64,000 nt of DNA from an uncultured Flavobacteriaceae bacterium (GCA_938011315.1 CALLUG010000018.1:24226-88225), one strand, 5' to 3'; positions 17,250 to 27,324 are shown, numbered from the stretch's first letter. Translations and numbers: made by a program. Notes: generated by a model from the sequence alone, not told the origin.

Positions 17250-18098
17250 TTGGCTATAAAACCATTTCATACCGTTGGAATAGGAGTTACTTTTTCTCCA
17301 AATCTTGAAGCAAACATTTGTGAGGCCTCCCGATTGTGTGCACAGTTTAATGCTAAATTAGTTTTAATACACGTTGGTGAAGAGTCTGAGGAAAAAGATA
17401 AAGCTTTTAAAGAAATTTTAAACCCATTTATAAAAGATGATCTTAGCTACAGTATAATTTTTAAATCGGGAGACCCTGTAGAGGTTATCCTGTCGATTTC
17501 TAAGCAAGAACAAATAGATTTATTAATTGTTGGAGCACTAAAAAAAGAAAACTTTTTTAAATACTACACGGGTTCTATTGCCAGAAAAATAACAAGACAA
17601 GCCACTTGCTCTGTATTACTATTGTTAGATCCGTCCGTAACGCATACACCTTACAAGCATATTGTGGTAAATGGACTTGAAGATCCCAAAACGAAACAAA
17701 CCATTTCCTCAGCTTTTTATGTTGCAAAACATTTAAAATCAGAAAAAATCACGATTGTAGAAGAAATTAGTCAGCAAGAAGTTGCCGTAACCATTGAAGA
17801 CGATAAGTCGCTACGACAATCAAATCTTGTTAAAGAACGTTTGATGCTTATAGAAGACTCTAGAGTAAAAAAAATCATAAACGAAGTTCCTGCAACTTAC
17901 AAAGAAGAGATAAGCATAAAAACACAACCTATTTTTGGAAAACGAGGTTACTCCATAGGGCATTATGCACAAGTGGTACGTGCCGATTTGTTGCTTATGA
18001 ATGCGCCTATAAAAATTTCATTTTGGCAGCGTCTTTTTCCTCATGATATTGAATATATTTTAACAGAACTCCCTACAAACGTGTTAATTATAAGATGA
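17250..18098 (+). CDS. Universal stress protein with two UspA domains
   Basis: The 282-residue protein starts at a TTG (TTG GCT ATA AAA). It contains two tandem UspA-like domains, about 1-125 and 130-282. The first ends with the nucleotide-binding-like pattern LIVGALKKENFFKYYTGSIA and CSVLLLL, and the second ends with NVLIIR. The second domain lacks a clear glycine-rich ATP loop. The stop overlaps the start of the SulP transporter gene by 4 bases, so a joint role is likely. The USP could sense energy state or regulate transport by the SulP partner; this is inference from coupling only. Confidence 0.88.
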   Translation: MAIKPFHTVGIGVTFSPNLEANICEASRLCAQFNAKLVLIHVGEESEEKDKAFKEILNPFIKDDLSYSIIFKSGDPVEVILSISKQEQIDLLIVGALKKENFFKYYTGSIARKITRQATCSVLLLLDPSVTHTPYKHIVVNGLEDPKTKQTISSAFYVAKHLKSEKITIVEEISQQEVAVTIEDDKSLRQSNLVKERLMLIEDSRVKKIINEVPATYKEEISIKTQPIFGKRGYSIGHYAQVVRADLLLMNAPIKISFWQRLFPHDIEYILTELPTNVLIIR

Positions 18099-20311
18099 GT
18101 ACACCACAAAACAACATAGCTATTTTTATTAAGTTTTTGCCCAAAAATATATTTTCTGGATTTGTAGTAAGCCTCATAGCCTTACCACTGGGCTTAGGCC
18201 TTGCTATGGCTAGCGAAGCTCCTCCAATAGCAGGAATTATTGCAGCGGTAGTTGGCGGAGTTATCGTGTCTATTTTAGGAGGTAGTCATGTTACTATTGC
18301 AGGGCCAGGAAATGGTCTTGTAGGTGTGCTATTACTAACCATTACCTCTTTAGGGCTTAACAATGCTTACGCGGCCATTATTTGTTCCGGCGCTTTACTT
18401 GTTATTTTAGGTTTTTTTCGTTTAGGTAAAATTGCCGATTATTTTCCATCTTCTGCAATTCAAGGTATGCTAGCAGCCATTGGCTTAATTATATTGGGGA
18501 AACAATTTCATATTATGTTGGCAAACAAGATTGCAAGAGCTAATAGTGTAGAGTATTTACTCGCAATACCTAGCACTATAAAAGCGGTATTTAGCTTTAC
18601 CGATCATAGCTTAACTTATGCCGCTATCGCTGGAGTTTTAAGCTTAATTATTATGGTGTTTTATTCCAAAATAAGGAACAAATATTTACAACTTGTTCCT
18701 GCGCCAATGTGGATTGTTATTTTATCTATTGCATTTAGTTATTACTACGAACTAATTTTACAACAACCCAATCCCATCAATGAAAATTATATGATTTCGG
18801 GAATTCCTAGTATCAATGAAATTGTAAAGCAAATACCAAGTCCAAATTTTGGAAACTTTGCTAGTTGGCCCTTTATAGGCAGCGTATTATCGTTAACCCT
18901 AATTGCTAGTATCGAGTCGCTGCTTAGTATTAAGGCTGTAGATAAGTTAGACCCAGAGAAACGGCGATCAAATGTCAATAAAGATATTAAAGCCTTAGGT
19001 TTAGCAACTGTGGTAAGTGGGTTTTTGGGAGGGCTTAATGTTGTTACTGTTATTGCAAGAAGCTCTGTTAACGTTAATAATGGAGGCACAAACAGATCGT
19101 CTAACTTTTTTCATGCCTTGTTTTTAACTGCTTTTATTATCTTATTCAGTACACAACTTACACGTATTCCGCTACCTGCCTTAATGGCTATTTTAGTATT
19201 TACGGGCTATAAACTAGCTTCGCCAAATCATGTAAAAGCTATTTTTAAAATAGGAAAAGAACAACTCATTATATTTATTGTAACGCTTATTGTAACACTT
19301 CAAGTTGGCTTAATAACAGGAATTGCCATGGGGGTTTTAGTAACGTTAATAATACACATAATAGTTAATAAAAATATAGCACTATTTTTTAGAAACATAT
19401 TAAAGCCCAATGTATTAATGTTTAACGAAGATTTTGGCAATGGTAATTACTATGTAAGTGTTAAGCATTTTTGTAGCTTTTTGAATTATAATAAACTAAA
19501 GCATAGTTTAGATGCAATTCCAGAAAATAAAGATGTTATCGTAGATTTTTCTATGTGCGAATTTGTAGACCACACGGTAATGGATAGCCTTAATAATTAT
19601 CAAGAATTATTTACCAAAAAAGGAGGACATTTCGAAATTTTAGGGCTAGATATGCACGATACAGACTCCGAACACCCATTTGCATTAAGACGTTTACTAC
19701 CCGTACCTAATATTTTTAAAAATAATCTTACAAAACGCCAAAAAACATTAGGAAACTTGGCAGAAGATTATGAATTAAGCTATACGTCAGCAAAATTAAA
19801 AGACACACATTTTTTAGATGATTTTATTTATTTCAAAACAAAACAAATAAACCATATTTATAACCGACTTTCAAGTAAAAATAGTGGTTTAAATATTTTT
19901 GATATTGAATTTTCTGAAGGAGAATTTATTGCTAAAGAAGTTGTGAGAAGTACTATATTGCATATAGAACTTCAAACTAAAATCCCTAAATTTTCATTAA
20001 GCAAAGAAGGCTTTTTGGAGCGTATACAGGGCCTTGCAGGATTTAAAGACATTCAGCTTAAAGCCCATGATGATTTTTCTAAACGATTTTACTTATTAGG
20101 AGAAAATAAACCAGAGATTATAGACTTTTTTAATCATGATTTGGCACATTTTTTCGAAAGTAATCCTTATTACCACGTAGAGTCTAATGCTACTAGTATC
20201 TTGGTATTTGATAAAGAGCGTTTAGCTAGTGTTAAAGAGGTAAAAACATTGCTTAACTTTAGTGAACGCCTAAAAAGAGTAATTCATAAAAGCGAAAAAA
20301 TAACATACTAA
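18095..20311 (+). CDS. SulP (SLC26) family anion transporter with C-terminal extension
   Basis: The 738-residue protein has the SulP membrane domain (about 15-425). It starts FSGFVVSLIALPLGLGLAMAS and contains GSHVTIAGPGNGLVG, the conserved anion-site region. A STAS domain follows at about 435-540 (VIVDFSMCEFVDHTVMDSL). About 190 more residues come after the STAS domain, including a block FSKRFYLLGENKPEIIDFFN. I do not recognise this extension as carbonic anhydrase or any other named domain. SulP proteins carry sulfate, bicarbonate or other anions; bicarbonate or sulfate is likely here but not shown. It is translationally coupled to the upstream USP gene. Confidence 0.9.
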   Translation: MSTPQNNIAIFIKFLPKNIFSGFVVSLIALPLGLGLAMASEAPPIAGIIAAVVGGVIVSILGGSHVTIAGPGNGLVGVLLLTITSLGLNNAYAAIICSGALLVILGFFRLGKIADYFPSSAIQGMLAAIGLIILGKQFHIMLANKIARANSVEYLLAIPSTIKAVFSFTDHSLTYAAIAGVLSLIIMVFYSKIRNKYLQLVPAPMWIVILSIAFSYYYELILQQPNPINENYMISGIPSINEIVKQIPSPNFGNFASWPFIGSVLSLTLIASIESLLSIKAVDKLDPEKRRSNVNKDIKALGLATVVSGFLGGLNVVTVIARSSVNVNNGGTNRSSNFFHALFLTAFIILFSTQLTRIPLPALMAILVFTGYKLASPNHVKAIFKIGKEQLIIFIVTLIVTLQVGLITGIAMGVLVTLIIHIIVNKNIALFFRNILKPNVLMFNEDFGNGNYYVSVKHFCSFLNYNKLKHSLDAIPENKDVIVDFSMCEFVDHTVMDSLNNYQELFTKKGGHFEILGLDMHDTDSEHPFALRRLLPVPNIFKNNLTKRQKTLGNLAEDYELSYTSAKLKDTHFLDDFIYFKTKQINHIYNRLSSKNSGLNIFDIEFSEGEFIAKEVVRSTILHIELQTKIPKFSLSKEGFLERIQGLAGFKDIQLKAHDDFSKRFYLLGENKPEIIDFFNHDLAHFFESNPYYHVESNATSILVFDKERLASVKEVKTLLNFSERLKRVIHKSEKITY

Positions 20312-20351
20312 AACAGTACAATTTAATTCAGTTTTAGTAATTTGCGGTCTT

Positions 20352-21209
20352 ATGAATTTATACCCTATTAACTCCGGAAATTTCAAGTTAGACGGAGGTG
20401 CAATGTTTGGAGTTGTACCAAAATCGTTATGGCAAAAAACAAATCCAGCCGATAGCCATAATATGATAGATATTGCTGCAAGATGTTTGCTAATAGAAGA
20501 TGAAAATCGATTATTACTAATCGATACAGGAATGGGAAACAAACAGTCCGAGAAGTTTTTTGGTTATTACCACCTTTGGGGCAATGATAGCATTGATAAG
20601 TCATTAGCAAAGTATGGCTTTCATCGTAGTGATATTACTGATGTGTTTATGACCCACTTGCATTTTGATCACTGTGGCGGAAGTGTACAATGGAATAACG
20701 ATAAAACAGGTTACGAAGTTGCTTTTAAGAATGCTCGTTTTTGGACAAATAAAAACCACTGGCAATGGGCAACTCAACCTAATAAAAGAGAACGCGCCTC
20801 TTTTTTAAAAGAAAATATAATACCCATGGAAGCGAGTGGGCAATTGCAATTTTTGAAAACACCCGAAAGCGATATTCTTAAAAACTCAGAGCTTGGTTTT
20901 GATATCTTTTTTGCCAACGGGCATACAGAAAAACAAATGATTCCTATGATAAATTACAAGGGAAAAACAATTTGTTTTATGGCAGACTTATTACCAACAG
21001 TTGGACACTTACCTCTTCCTTTTGTTATGGGTTACGATACACGACCCTTATTGACACTAGATGAAAAAGAACGATTTTTAACTTTGGCAGCAGACCATAA
21101 TTACTATCTCTTTTTAGAACACGATGCTCATAATGAAATTATAACAGTAAAACACACCGAGAAAGGAATTAGATTAAATACGACCTTTACTTGTAATGAT
21201 ATTTTTTAA
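20352..21209 (+). CDS. MBL fold metallo-hydrolase
   Basis: The 285-residue protein has the metallo-beta-lactamase fold. The motif THLHFDHCGG holds metal-binding His102, His104, Asp106 and His107. The substrate region begins with LIDTGMGNKQSEKF, and later metal ligands lie in FANGHTEKQM, CFMADLLPT and FLEHDAHNE. It is cytosolic with no signal peptide. The layout resembles the lactonase/AttM-type subgroup, but the substrate cannot be named. It lies 40 bases after the SulP gene and just before the subtilase gene, so it may belong to either unit. Confidence 0.9.
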   Translation: MNLYPINSGNFKLDGGAMFGVVPKSLWQKTNPADSHNMIDIAARCLLIEDENRLLLIDTGMGNKQSEKFFGYYHLWGNDSIDKSLAKYGFHRSDITDVFMTHLHFDHCGGSVQWNNDKTGYEVAFKNARFWTNKNHWQWATQPNKRERASFLKENIIPMEASGQLQFLKTPESDILKNSELGFDIFFANGHTEKQMIPMINYKGKTICFMADLLPTVGHLPLPFVMGYDTRPLLTLDEKERFLTLAADHNYYLFLEHDAHNEIITVKHTEKGIRLNTTFTCNDIF

Positions 21210-21219
21210 TATAGAAAAA

Positions 21220-22842
21220 ATGAAAATGAAATTAAAATCAATTAAGCAAACCATAATCCCATTTGCTTCTGCAATGCTCTTTTACGGTTGTGGGACTACT
21301 GCGCCAATACTTTCTACCCCCATAGAAAATATAGATAAAATTCCTACTAAATTTTCTGAACTTACACCAACAGAAAAACAAACTTGGGGACATTTAGACC
21401 TTGTAAAAGATACGATTCCAGGTATGAGCGTTAACAAGGCTTATAAGGAAATTATAAAAGCTAATAAAGGACTTACAACTATTGTTGCCGTTATGGATTC
21501 TGGGATAGATATTGACCACGAAGATCTAGACGATGTTATTTGGGTCAATAAAGGCGAAATCCCTAATAATGGAAAAGACGACGACAATAATGGCTATATT
21601 GACGACGTAAACGGATGGAATTTTCTAGGCGAGGGTTACAATGAGCAATTAGAAATCACACGAATTTTGGCTAAAGGAGATACAAATGCTCCTAATTATG
21701 AAAAGGCAAAAACCACTTACGAATCGCAAAGGCAACTTTTGGAGCGCAATCTAGAACGAACCAACCAAACCATAACACTACTCGTAGCCTCTGATAAAGC
21801 AATTTCAAAACATTTAGGGAAAAAAGAATACACCCAGTATGATGTAAATGCTATAAAAACTACCGATCAAGCCCTGTTACAACACAAAGGCATTATTACT
21901 CAAATTTTTGGTTTTGGAATAGGTACCGTAACAGAAACTTTAGATGCTATAAAAGGTCAAACAAAATCAATTAATGATAGACTAAATTACCACTTGGGTA
22001 AAAACTTTAAAGGAAGAAAAACTGGAGATAACCCAGATAATCTTAATCAAAAATTTTATGGTAATGCTAATGTAAAACCGTCGCTTAAAACAGAAAGTCA
22101 CGGCACCCATGTTGCGGGTATTATTGCTTCCGAGCGTAATAATGGTAAAGGCGTAAATGGTGTTGCTAATAATGTACAAATTATGCCTATACGAGTCGTT
22201 CCCGATGGAGACGAGTATGATAAAGATGTTGCATTAGGCATTAGGTATGCTGCAGATAATGGTGCAAAAATTATTAATATGAGTTTCGGAAAAGATTTTT
22301 CACCACATAACGATTGGGTAAGAGACGCCATAGTGTATGCAGAATCTAAAGATGTTCTTATTGTTAATGCGGCAGGAAATGATAGTAAAAATATAGATTT
22401 TGAGCCAAGTTTTCCAGACGATACCTTCAACGGCACTGAAGTAGCAAATAATGTTATAACCGTCGGATCTTTAGATGCTAAATATGGCTCTAACCTAGTT
22501 TCAGACTTTTCAAATTACGGAAAAGCTAATGTAGATGTGTTTGCTCCTGGAGGTGCAATTTACTCTACCTTTCCGGAAAATGAATATCAAACTATTGGAG
22601 GCACTTCTATGGCAGCACCCGCAACAGCAGGAGTAGCGGCATTAATACGTTCATTTTATCCAAAACTAAAAGCAAGTGAGGTTAAACAAATTATTTTAGA
22701 CTCAGGGGTTAGTATTCCAACCAAAGTTGTTGTGGGTGGTGATCCAAATAATGTAAGTGCTTTTCAAGAATTATCAAAATCTGGAAAAATGGTTAACGCA
22801 TACAACGCATTGCTATTAGCAGAAAAAAGAGCTAAAAAATAA
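21220..22842 (+). CDS. S8 family serine peptidase (subtilase), putative lipoprotein
   Basis: From ATG 21220 the product is 540 residues. An upstream in-frame ATG at 21196 lies inside the preceding gene and is less likely. The N-terminus is basic then hydrophobic, and the Cys at position 24 in LFYGCGTT suggests a lipid-anchored exported protein. The subtilisin triad is Asp93 (VAVMDSGIDIDHED), His294 (SHGTHVAGI) and Ser463 (GGTSMAAPATAG), with the oxyanion Asn387 in NAAGN. About 200 residues separate Asp and His, far more than in subtilisin, so a large helical insert is present. It is followed 13 bases later by an M1 peptidase, suggesting an envelope peptide-degrading pair. Confidence 0.93.
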   Translation: MKMKLKSIKQTIIPFASAMLFYGCGTTAPILSTPIENIDKIPTKFSELTPTEKQTWGHLDLVKDTIPGMSVNKAYKEIIKANKGLTTIVAVMDSGIDIDHEDLDDVIWVNKGEIPNNGKDDDNNGYIDDVNGWNFLGEGYNEQLEITRILAKGDTNAPNYEKAKTTYESQRQLLERNLERTNQTITLLVASDKAISKHLGKKEYTQYDVNAIKTTDQALLQHKGIITQIFGFGIGTVTETLDAIKGQTKSINDRLNYHLGKNFKGRKTGDNPDNLNQKFYGNANVKPSLKTESHGTHVAGIIASERNNGKGVNGVANNVQIMPIRVVPDGDEYDKDVALGIRYAADNGAKIINMSFGKDFSPHNDWVRDAIVYAESKDVLIVNAAGNDSKNIDFEPSFPDDTFNGTEVANNVITVGSLDAKYGSNLVSDFSNYGKANVDVFAPGGAIYSTFPENEYQTIGGTSMAAPATAGVAALIRSFYPKLKASEVKQIILDSGVSIPTKVVVGGDPNNVSAFQELSKSGKMVNAYNALLLAEKRAKK

Positions 22843-22855
22843 ACACAAGCAAATT

Positions 22856-24625
22856 ATGAAAATACTAGGATACTTATTTTTAACTTTAGGAACAATTCTC
22901 CCTTGTAATGCTCTAAGGCAACAAGCGCAAGGTTACTGGCAACAACATGTCGATTACAAAATGGAAATTGATATGGATGTTGATACTTATCAATATAAAG
23001 GCAAACAAACCTTAGTATACACCAACAATTCTCCCGATGTATTAAACCGTGTGTACTATCACTTATACTTTAATGCTTTTCAACCCGGAAGTGAAATGGA
23101 TGTGCGCTCTCGTACTATTGCTGACCCCGACAGAAGAGTAAAAGACCGTATTGCTAAGCTTCAGCCTAATGAAATTGGATATATTAAAGTAAACAAACTA
23201 TCGCAAAACGGAAAATCAATTGCTTACGAAACTGTAGGAACAATCTTAGAGGTGCAACTAAACAAACCTATACAACCAGGTGAGAAAGTAACCTTTAAAA
23301 TGGATTTTGACGCACAAGTTCCTACTCAAATTCGTCGCTCTGGAAGAAATAGTGCCGAAGGTGTATCCTTATCAATGTCGCAATGGTATCCCAAACTCGC
23401 CGAATACGATTTTGAAGGTTGGCATGCAGATCCATATATAGGTAGAGAATTTCATGGTGTTTGGGGTGATTTTGATGTAAAGTTAACCATCGATAAAGAT
23501 TATGTTGTAGGCGCTACAGGTTATCTTCAAGGTACACCAAAGGTAAAACGAGGAAAAAAAACATTACATTTTGTAGCACCAAAAGTTCATGATTTTACAT
23601 GGGCAGCAGACCCAGATTATATTCACGATACAATGCAAGTACCCAACGGACCAATGTTGCATTTTTATTACAAAAAAGACTTGCCAGCACAATACCTAAA
23701 AAACTGGAAAGACTTACAACCAAAAACTATAGAATTAATGCAGTATTTTTCAGAAAATATAGGAAAATATCCTTACGATCAATACTCAGTAATACAAGGT
23801 GGAGATGGTGGTATGGAGTATGCCATGAGTACACTAATTACAGGAAAAAGAAATTTTAACAGCCTACTGGGTGTTACGGCTCATGAGTTAGCACACACTT
23901 GGTTTCAGTTTTTATTAGCGTCGAACGAAGCAAAACATGAATGGTTGGACGAAGGTTTTACAAGCTATATATCGGCACTAGCGATGGATACCTTTAGAGC
24001 AGAACCCCAAAAAAATCCACTTTCAGGATCTTACGGTAGTTACTTCAATTTAGTTGCCTCAGGACAAGAACAACCCCTAACAACTCATGCAGATCGTTAC
24101 GCCCTTAATAGAGCTTATGGAGCAGCCGCATATAGTAAAGGCGCAGTGTTTTTGGCACAATTAGGGTATGTTATAGGCGAGGACAATTTAAAAAAAACAA
24201 TTAAAAAATACTTTACAGATTTCTCGTTTAAGCATCCTAAACCTCTAGACATTGTACGTACTGCAGAGCGTGTTACTAATTTTGAATTGGACTGGTACTT
24301 AATAGATTTTGCACAAACAACCAATACTGTAGACTATGCTATAAAAACCATAAACGGAACATCAATAACTTTAGAACGTGTAGGTTTGATGCCAATGCCT
24401 ATAGATTTGTTAGTGACATACACCGATGGAACTTCAGAAAATTTTTATATCCCATTACAAATGATGCGTGGTGAAAAACCAACAACAGCAACAATTATTA
24501 AAGATTGGGCTTGGGCATACCCAACGTATACGTTTCAAACCTCCAAAGCAGTTGCTTCGGTACAAATTGACCCCTCTGAACTTATGGCAGATGTTGATAA
24601 AAAAAATAATAAATTAACAAACTAA
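22856..24625 (+). CDS. M1 family metallopeptidase
   Basis: The 589-residue protein has a signal peptide (about 1-19). It carries the M1 zinc site HELAH at 343-347 with the third ligand in NEAKHEWLDEGF (Glu359 or the equivalent downstream), preceded by GGMEYAMST, the counterpart of the GAMEN exopeptidase motif. It is shorter than classical aminopeptidase N, fitting the Bacteroidota secreted M1 subgroup. A periplasmic or surface aminopeptidase role is expected from the family. It lies directly downstream of the subtilase gene and is followed by a strong terminator. Confidence 0.93.
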   Translation: MKILGYLFLTLGTILPCNALRQQAQGYWQQHVDYKMEIDMDVDTYQYKGKQTLVYTNNSPDVLNRVYYHLYFNAFQPGSEMDVRSRTIADPDRRVKDRIAKLQPNEIGYIKVNKLSQNGKSIAYETVGTILEVQLNKPIQPGEKVTFKMDFDAQVPTQIRRSGRNSAEGVSLSMSQWYPKLAEYDFEGWHADPYIGREFHGVWGDFDVKLTIDKDYVVGATGYLQGTPKVKRGKKTLHFVAPKVHDFTWAADPDYIHDTMQVPNGPMLHFYYKKDLPAQYLKNWKDLQPKTIELMQYFSENIGKYPYDQYSVIQGGDGGMEYAMSTLITGKRNFNSLLGVTAHELAHTWFQFLLASNEAKHEWLDEGFTSYISALAMDTFRAEPQKNPLSGSYGSYFNLVASGQEQPLTTHADRYALNRAYGAAAYSKGAVFLAQLGYVIGEDNLKKTIKKYFTDFSFKHPKPLDIVRTAERVTNFELDWYLIDFAQTTNTVDYAIKTINGTSITLERVGLMPMPIDLLVTYTDGTSENFYIPLQMMRGEKPTTATIIKDWAWAYPTYTFQTSKAVASVQIDPSELMADVDKKNNKLTN

Positions 24626-24662
24626 TATAGAAGAAATTCTATCGCTTAAATAACTTTATAAC

Positions 24663-24720
24663 GCCAATACGTGTTAATCCAAACTTTTGTTTTGTATTAA
24701 CACTTATTGGCATTTATTTT
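24663..24720 (+). terminator. Intrinsic terminator of the subtilase-M1 operon
   Basis: The arms GCCAATA-C-GTGTTAAT and ATTAACAC-T-TATTGGC pair over 15 base pairs around one mismatch, with a T-rich loop and the tail ATTTATTTT. It lies 38 bases after the M1 stop. Confidence 0.8.
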
Positions 24721-24733
24721 AGCTACAAAAAAG

Positions 24734-24741
24734 TATCTTTG
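24734..24741 (+). promoter_or_regulatory. -7 promoter element (TATCTTTG) for truA
   Basis: Exact TAnnTTTG match, 31 nt before the GTG at 24773. A TTGG at 24707-24710 could be the -33 box. Because the element lies downstream of the TTG at 24707, that TTG cannot be the truA start. Confidence 0.5.
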
Positions 24742-24772
24742 TTGTATAATTGATAAAAGCAGAGAGAAAACA

Positions 24773-25519
24773 GTGAGGTATTTTATCGAGTTTTCCTACA
24801 ATGGTAAGGCATATCATGGATGGCAGAACCAACCCAATACAATTACAGTGCAGGATACTTTAGAAAAAGCACTGAGTTTATTACTAAGAACCCCTACTAA
24901 CGTCTATGGAGCAGGACGCACAGATGCAGGAGTACATGCCTTGCAAATGTTTGCACATTTTGATACCTCTATAGTTTTTAAAACAGTAGCATTAGCCTAT
25001 AAACTCAATGCACTACTTCCAAATGATATTGCAATTCATAATATAATTTTGGTCAAAAACGATGCACATGCTCGCTTTGATGCCATAAGTAGAGAATATA
25101 ATTACAGAATAACAACTAAAAAAAATGTATTTTCTTATAATAACGCTTATTACCTAAGAGCAGACTTAGACATTGAGAAAATGAATACAGCAAGCAAACT
25201 GCTATTTGATTATCAGGATTTTCAATGTTTTTCCAAAACCAATACCGATGTAAATACCTATAATTGCACCATAATGAAAGCAGAGTGGACACAACATCAT
25301 CAAGAATTGGTATTTACAATTAAAGCCAACCGATTTTTACGAAATATGGTAAGAGCTATTGTTGGGACATTAATTAATATTGGATTACAAAAAATTACCA
25401 TAAATGAGTTACATACGATTATTAAGTCCAAAAACAGAGCTAAAGCAGGAGCATCGGTACCAGGCTATGCCTTATATTTGTCTAAAATTGAATACCCTAA
25501 CACATTAATGATTAGTTAA
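24773..25519 (+). CDS. truA: tRNA pseudouridine(38-40) synthase TruA
   Basis: From GTG 24773 the product is 248 residues, the normal TruA length. It starts MRYFIEFSYNGKAYHGWQNQ, as in other TruA proteins. A longer frame from TTG 24707 runs through a terminator and promoter and is rejected. The catalytic Asp51 lies in VYGAGRTDAGVHALQ, which is canonical, and the C-terminal RFLRNMVRAIVGTLINIG block is present. It isomerises uridines 38-40 in the tRNA anticodon arm. The stop overlaps the ATG of the next ABC transporter gene by one base (TAATG). A diverged paralogue sits at 6883-7671. Confidence 0.95.
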   Translation: MRYFIEFSYNGKAYHGWQNQPNTITVQDTLEKALSLLLRTPTNVYGAGRTDAGVHALQMFAHFDTSIVFKTVALAYKLNALLPNDIAIHNIILVKNDAHARFDAISREYNYRITTKKNVFSYNNAYYLRADLDIEKMNTASKLLFDYQDFQCFSKTNTDVNTYNCTIMKAEWTQHHQELVFTIKANRFLRNMVRAIVGTLINIGLQKITINELHTIIKSKNRAKAGASVPGYALYLSKIEYPNTLMIS

Positions 25520-27288
25520 TGAGCAAAAAGAAAGAAAAAGTTTTTGATAGTGTGCTTTTTAAACGCTTATTTCAATTTATTAAGCCCTATCAATTTATTT
25601 TTTATGTTGCGTTTTTTACAGTAATCGGACTATCTGCTTTTGGAGCTGCAAGACCTTATGTGCTTAAATTGGCGATAGATAATAATATTGCAGATAAAGT
25701 TTATGAAGGATTTTTGTTTTATACATTAGTTATTCTTTCATTATTAATTTTAGAAGTAATATGTAACCTACTCTTTATTTACTATGCAAGTTGGCTAGGA
25801 CAAACCGTTGTAAGAGATATTCGAATAAAATTATTCAAGCACATTTTAAAATTTAAAATGGAATACTACAATAACTCATCTGTAGGGGTATTAATTACAA
25901 GAGCTGTGTCAGATATGGAGCGTATTGCAGATATTTTTGGACAAGGGTTATTTATGATTTTTAGCGATTTACTAAAAATGACTGTTGTTGGTAGTGTGAT
26001 GCTTTATATCAATTGGCGACTCAGTGTTATTGTATTTATAACCTTACCATTAGTTATTATTGCAACGAAAATTTTTCAACGTTACATGAAAAAAGCTTTT
26101 GAAGAGGTAAGGGCGGAGGTGTCCAACTTAAACTCATTTGTTCAAGAGCGTGTTACGGGGATGAAAATTTTACAGTTGTTTACCCGTGAATCTATTGAAT
26201 ATAAAAATTTTAAAGCCATTAATGAGCGTCATAAAAAAGGCTGGTTAAAAACGGTATGGTATAACTCTGTGTTTTTCCCAATTGCGGAGTTGTTGTCTTC
26301 TGTGGCTTTAGGGTTAATTGTTTGGTACGGAGGCTACGATATTGTATTAAATACGACCATTACTAGCCTAGGTGATATTACTGCTTTTGTGATGTTTACA
26401 CCAATGATATTTAGACCACTGCATCAAATAGCCAATAAGTTTAACACCCTAATTATGGGTATGGTTGCTGCCGATAGAGTGTTTAAAATTATAGACACAA
26501 CAGCACATATAGATGATGATGGGAGTGTTATTGCAGCACAATTAAAAGGTGATATTTCTTTTAAAAATGTCTCTTTTTCGTATGTAAAAGATGAAGCCGT
26601 TTTAAACGATATTTCTTTCAATGTAGAAGCTGGATCCACAGTTGCTATTGTTGGCTCTACAGGGGCTGGAAAATCGACTATTATTAATTTACTAAATCGA
26701 TTTTACGATATTAACTCAGGAACAATTCTTATTGATGATACCGATATACAAACGATAACCTTAAGATCTTTAAGGCAGCAAATTGCCGTAGTATTACAAG
26801 ATGTATTTTTGTTTGCCGATACAATTTTAAATAATATAACCTTACATGATCCTAATATTTCTGAAAGTCAAGTTATAGACGCTGCAAAGCAAATAGGAAT
26901 TCATGAGTTTATACTAAGCTTACCCAATGGATATAATTATAATGTTAAAGAACGAGGCACTATGCTATCGTCTGGACAACGCCAATTAATCTCGTTTTTA
27001 CGTGCTTATGTTACAAACCCTAGTATTTTAGTTTTAGATGAAGCTACCTCGTCTATAGACTCTTATTCGGAACAATTACTACAAGACGCTACAAGCAAAA
27101 TAACAAAAGGGCGTACCTCAATCGTTATTGCACATCGCTTAGCAACTATAAAAAAAGCAGATCGTATTATTGTAATGGACTCGGGAAACATAGTAGAACA
27201 AGGGACGCATAATGACCTTTTAAATATTGAACAAGGGTATTACAAAAACTTGTATGAAGTACAGTTTTTAGAGGAAAATACAATTTAG
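25519..27288 (+). CDS. ABC transporter, fused permease and ATPase (exporter type)
   Basis: The 589-residue half-transporter has six membrane segments within about 20-310. The ATPase domain has Walker A GSTGAGKST at 379-387, a Q-loop (VVLQD), the signature LSSGQ at 483-487 and Walker B ILVLDEA at 503-509. It is of the MsbA-like ABCB class, likely working as a homodimer to export a lipid or drug. There is no C39 peptidase domain, so nothing ties it to export of the small peptide encoded 2 kb downstream. The start overlaps the truA stop, so it is in the truA operon; this pairing is common in flavobacteria. Confidence 0.92.
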   Translation: MSKKKEKVFDSVLFKRLFQFIKPYQFIFYVAFFTVIGLSAFGAARPYVLKLAIDNNIADKVYEGFLFYTLVILSLLILEVICNLLFIYYASWLGQTVVRDIRIKLFKHILKFKMEYYNNSSVGVLITRAVSDMERIADIFGQGLFMIFSDLLKMTVVGSVMLYINWRLSVIVFITLPLVIIATKIFQRYMKKAFEEVRAEVSNLNSFVQERVTGMKILQLFTRESIEYKNFKAINERHKKGWLKTVWYNSVFFPIAELLSSVALGLIVWYGGYDIVLNTTITSLGDITAFVMFTPMIFRPLHQIANKFNTLIMGMVAADRVFKIIDTTAHIDDDGSVIAAQLKGDISFKNVSFSYVKDEAVLNDISFNVEAGSTVAIVGSTGAGKSTIINLLNRFYDINSGTILIDDTDIQTITLRSLRQQIAVVLQDVFLFADTILNNITLHDPNISESQVIDAAKQIGIHEFILSLPNGYNYNVKERGTMLSSGQRQLISFLRAYVTNPSILVLDEATSSIDSYSEQLLQDATSKITKGRTSIVIAHRLATIKKADRIIVMDSGNIVEQGTHNDLLNIEQGYYKNLYEVQFLEENTI

Positions 27289-27324
27289 TATATTGTAACA
27301 GATGTAGAGTTTAATTTATAGAAT

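Noticed and set aside
24707..24772. Longer truA reading frame from TTG 24707
   Set aside because: The TTG lies inside a terminator hairpin and upstream of a -7 promoter element; the GTG at 24773 fits the family start.
25519..27288. ABC exporter as dedicated secretion system for the small peptide
   Set aside because: It has no C39 peptidase domain, overlaps truA, and the peptide has its own Sec-type signal.
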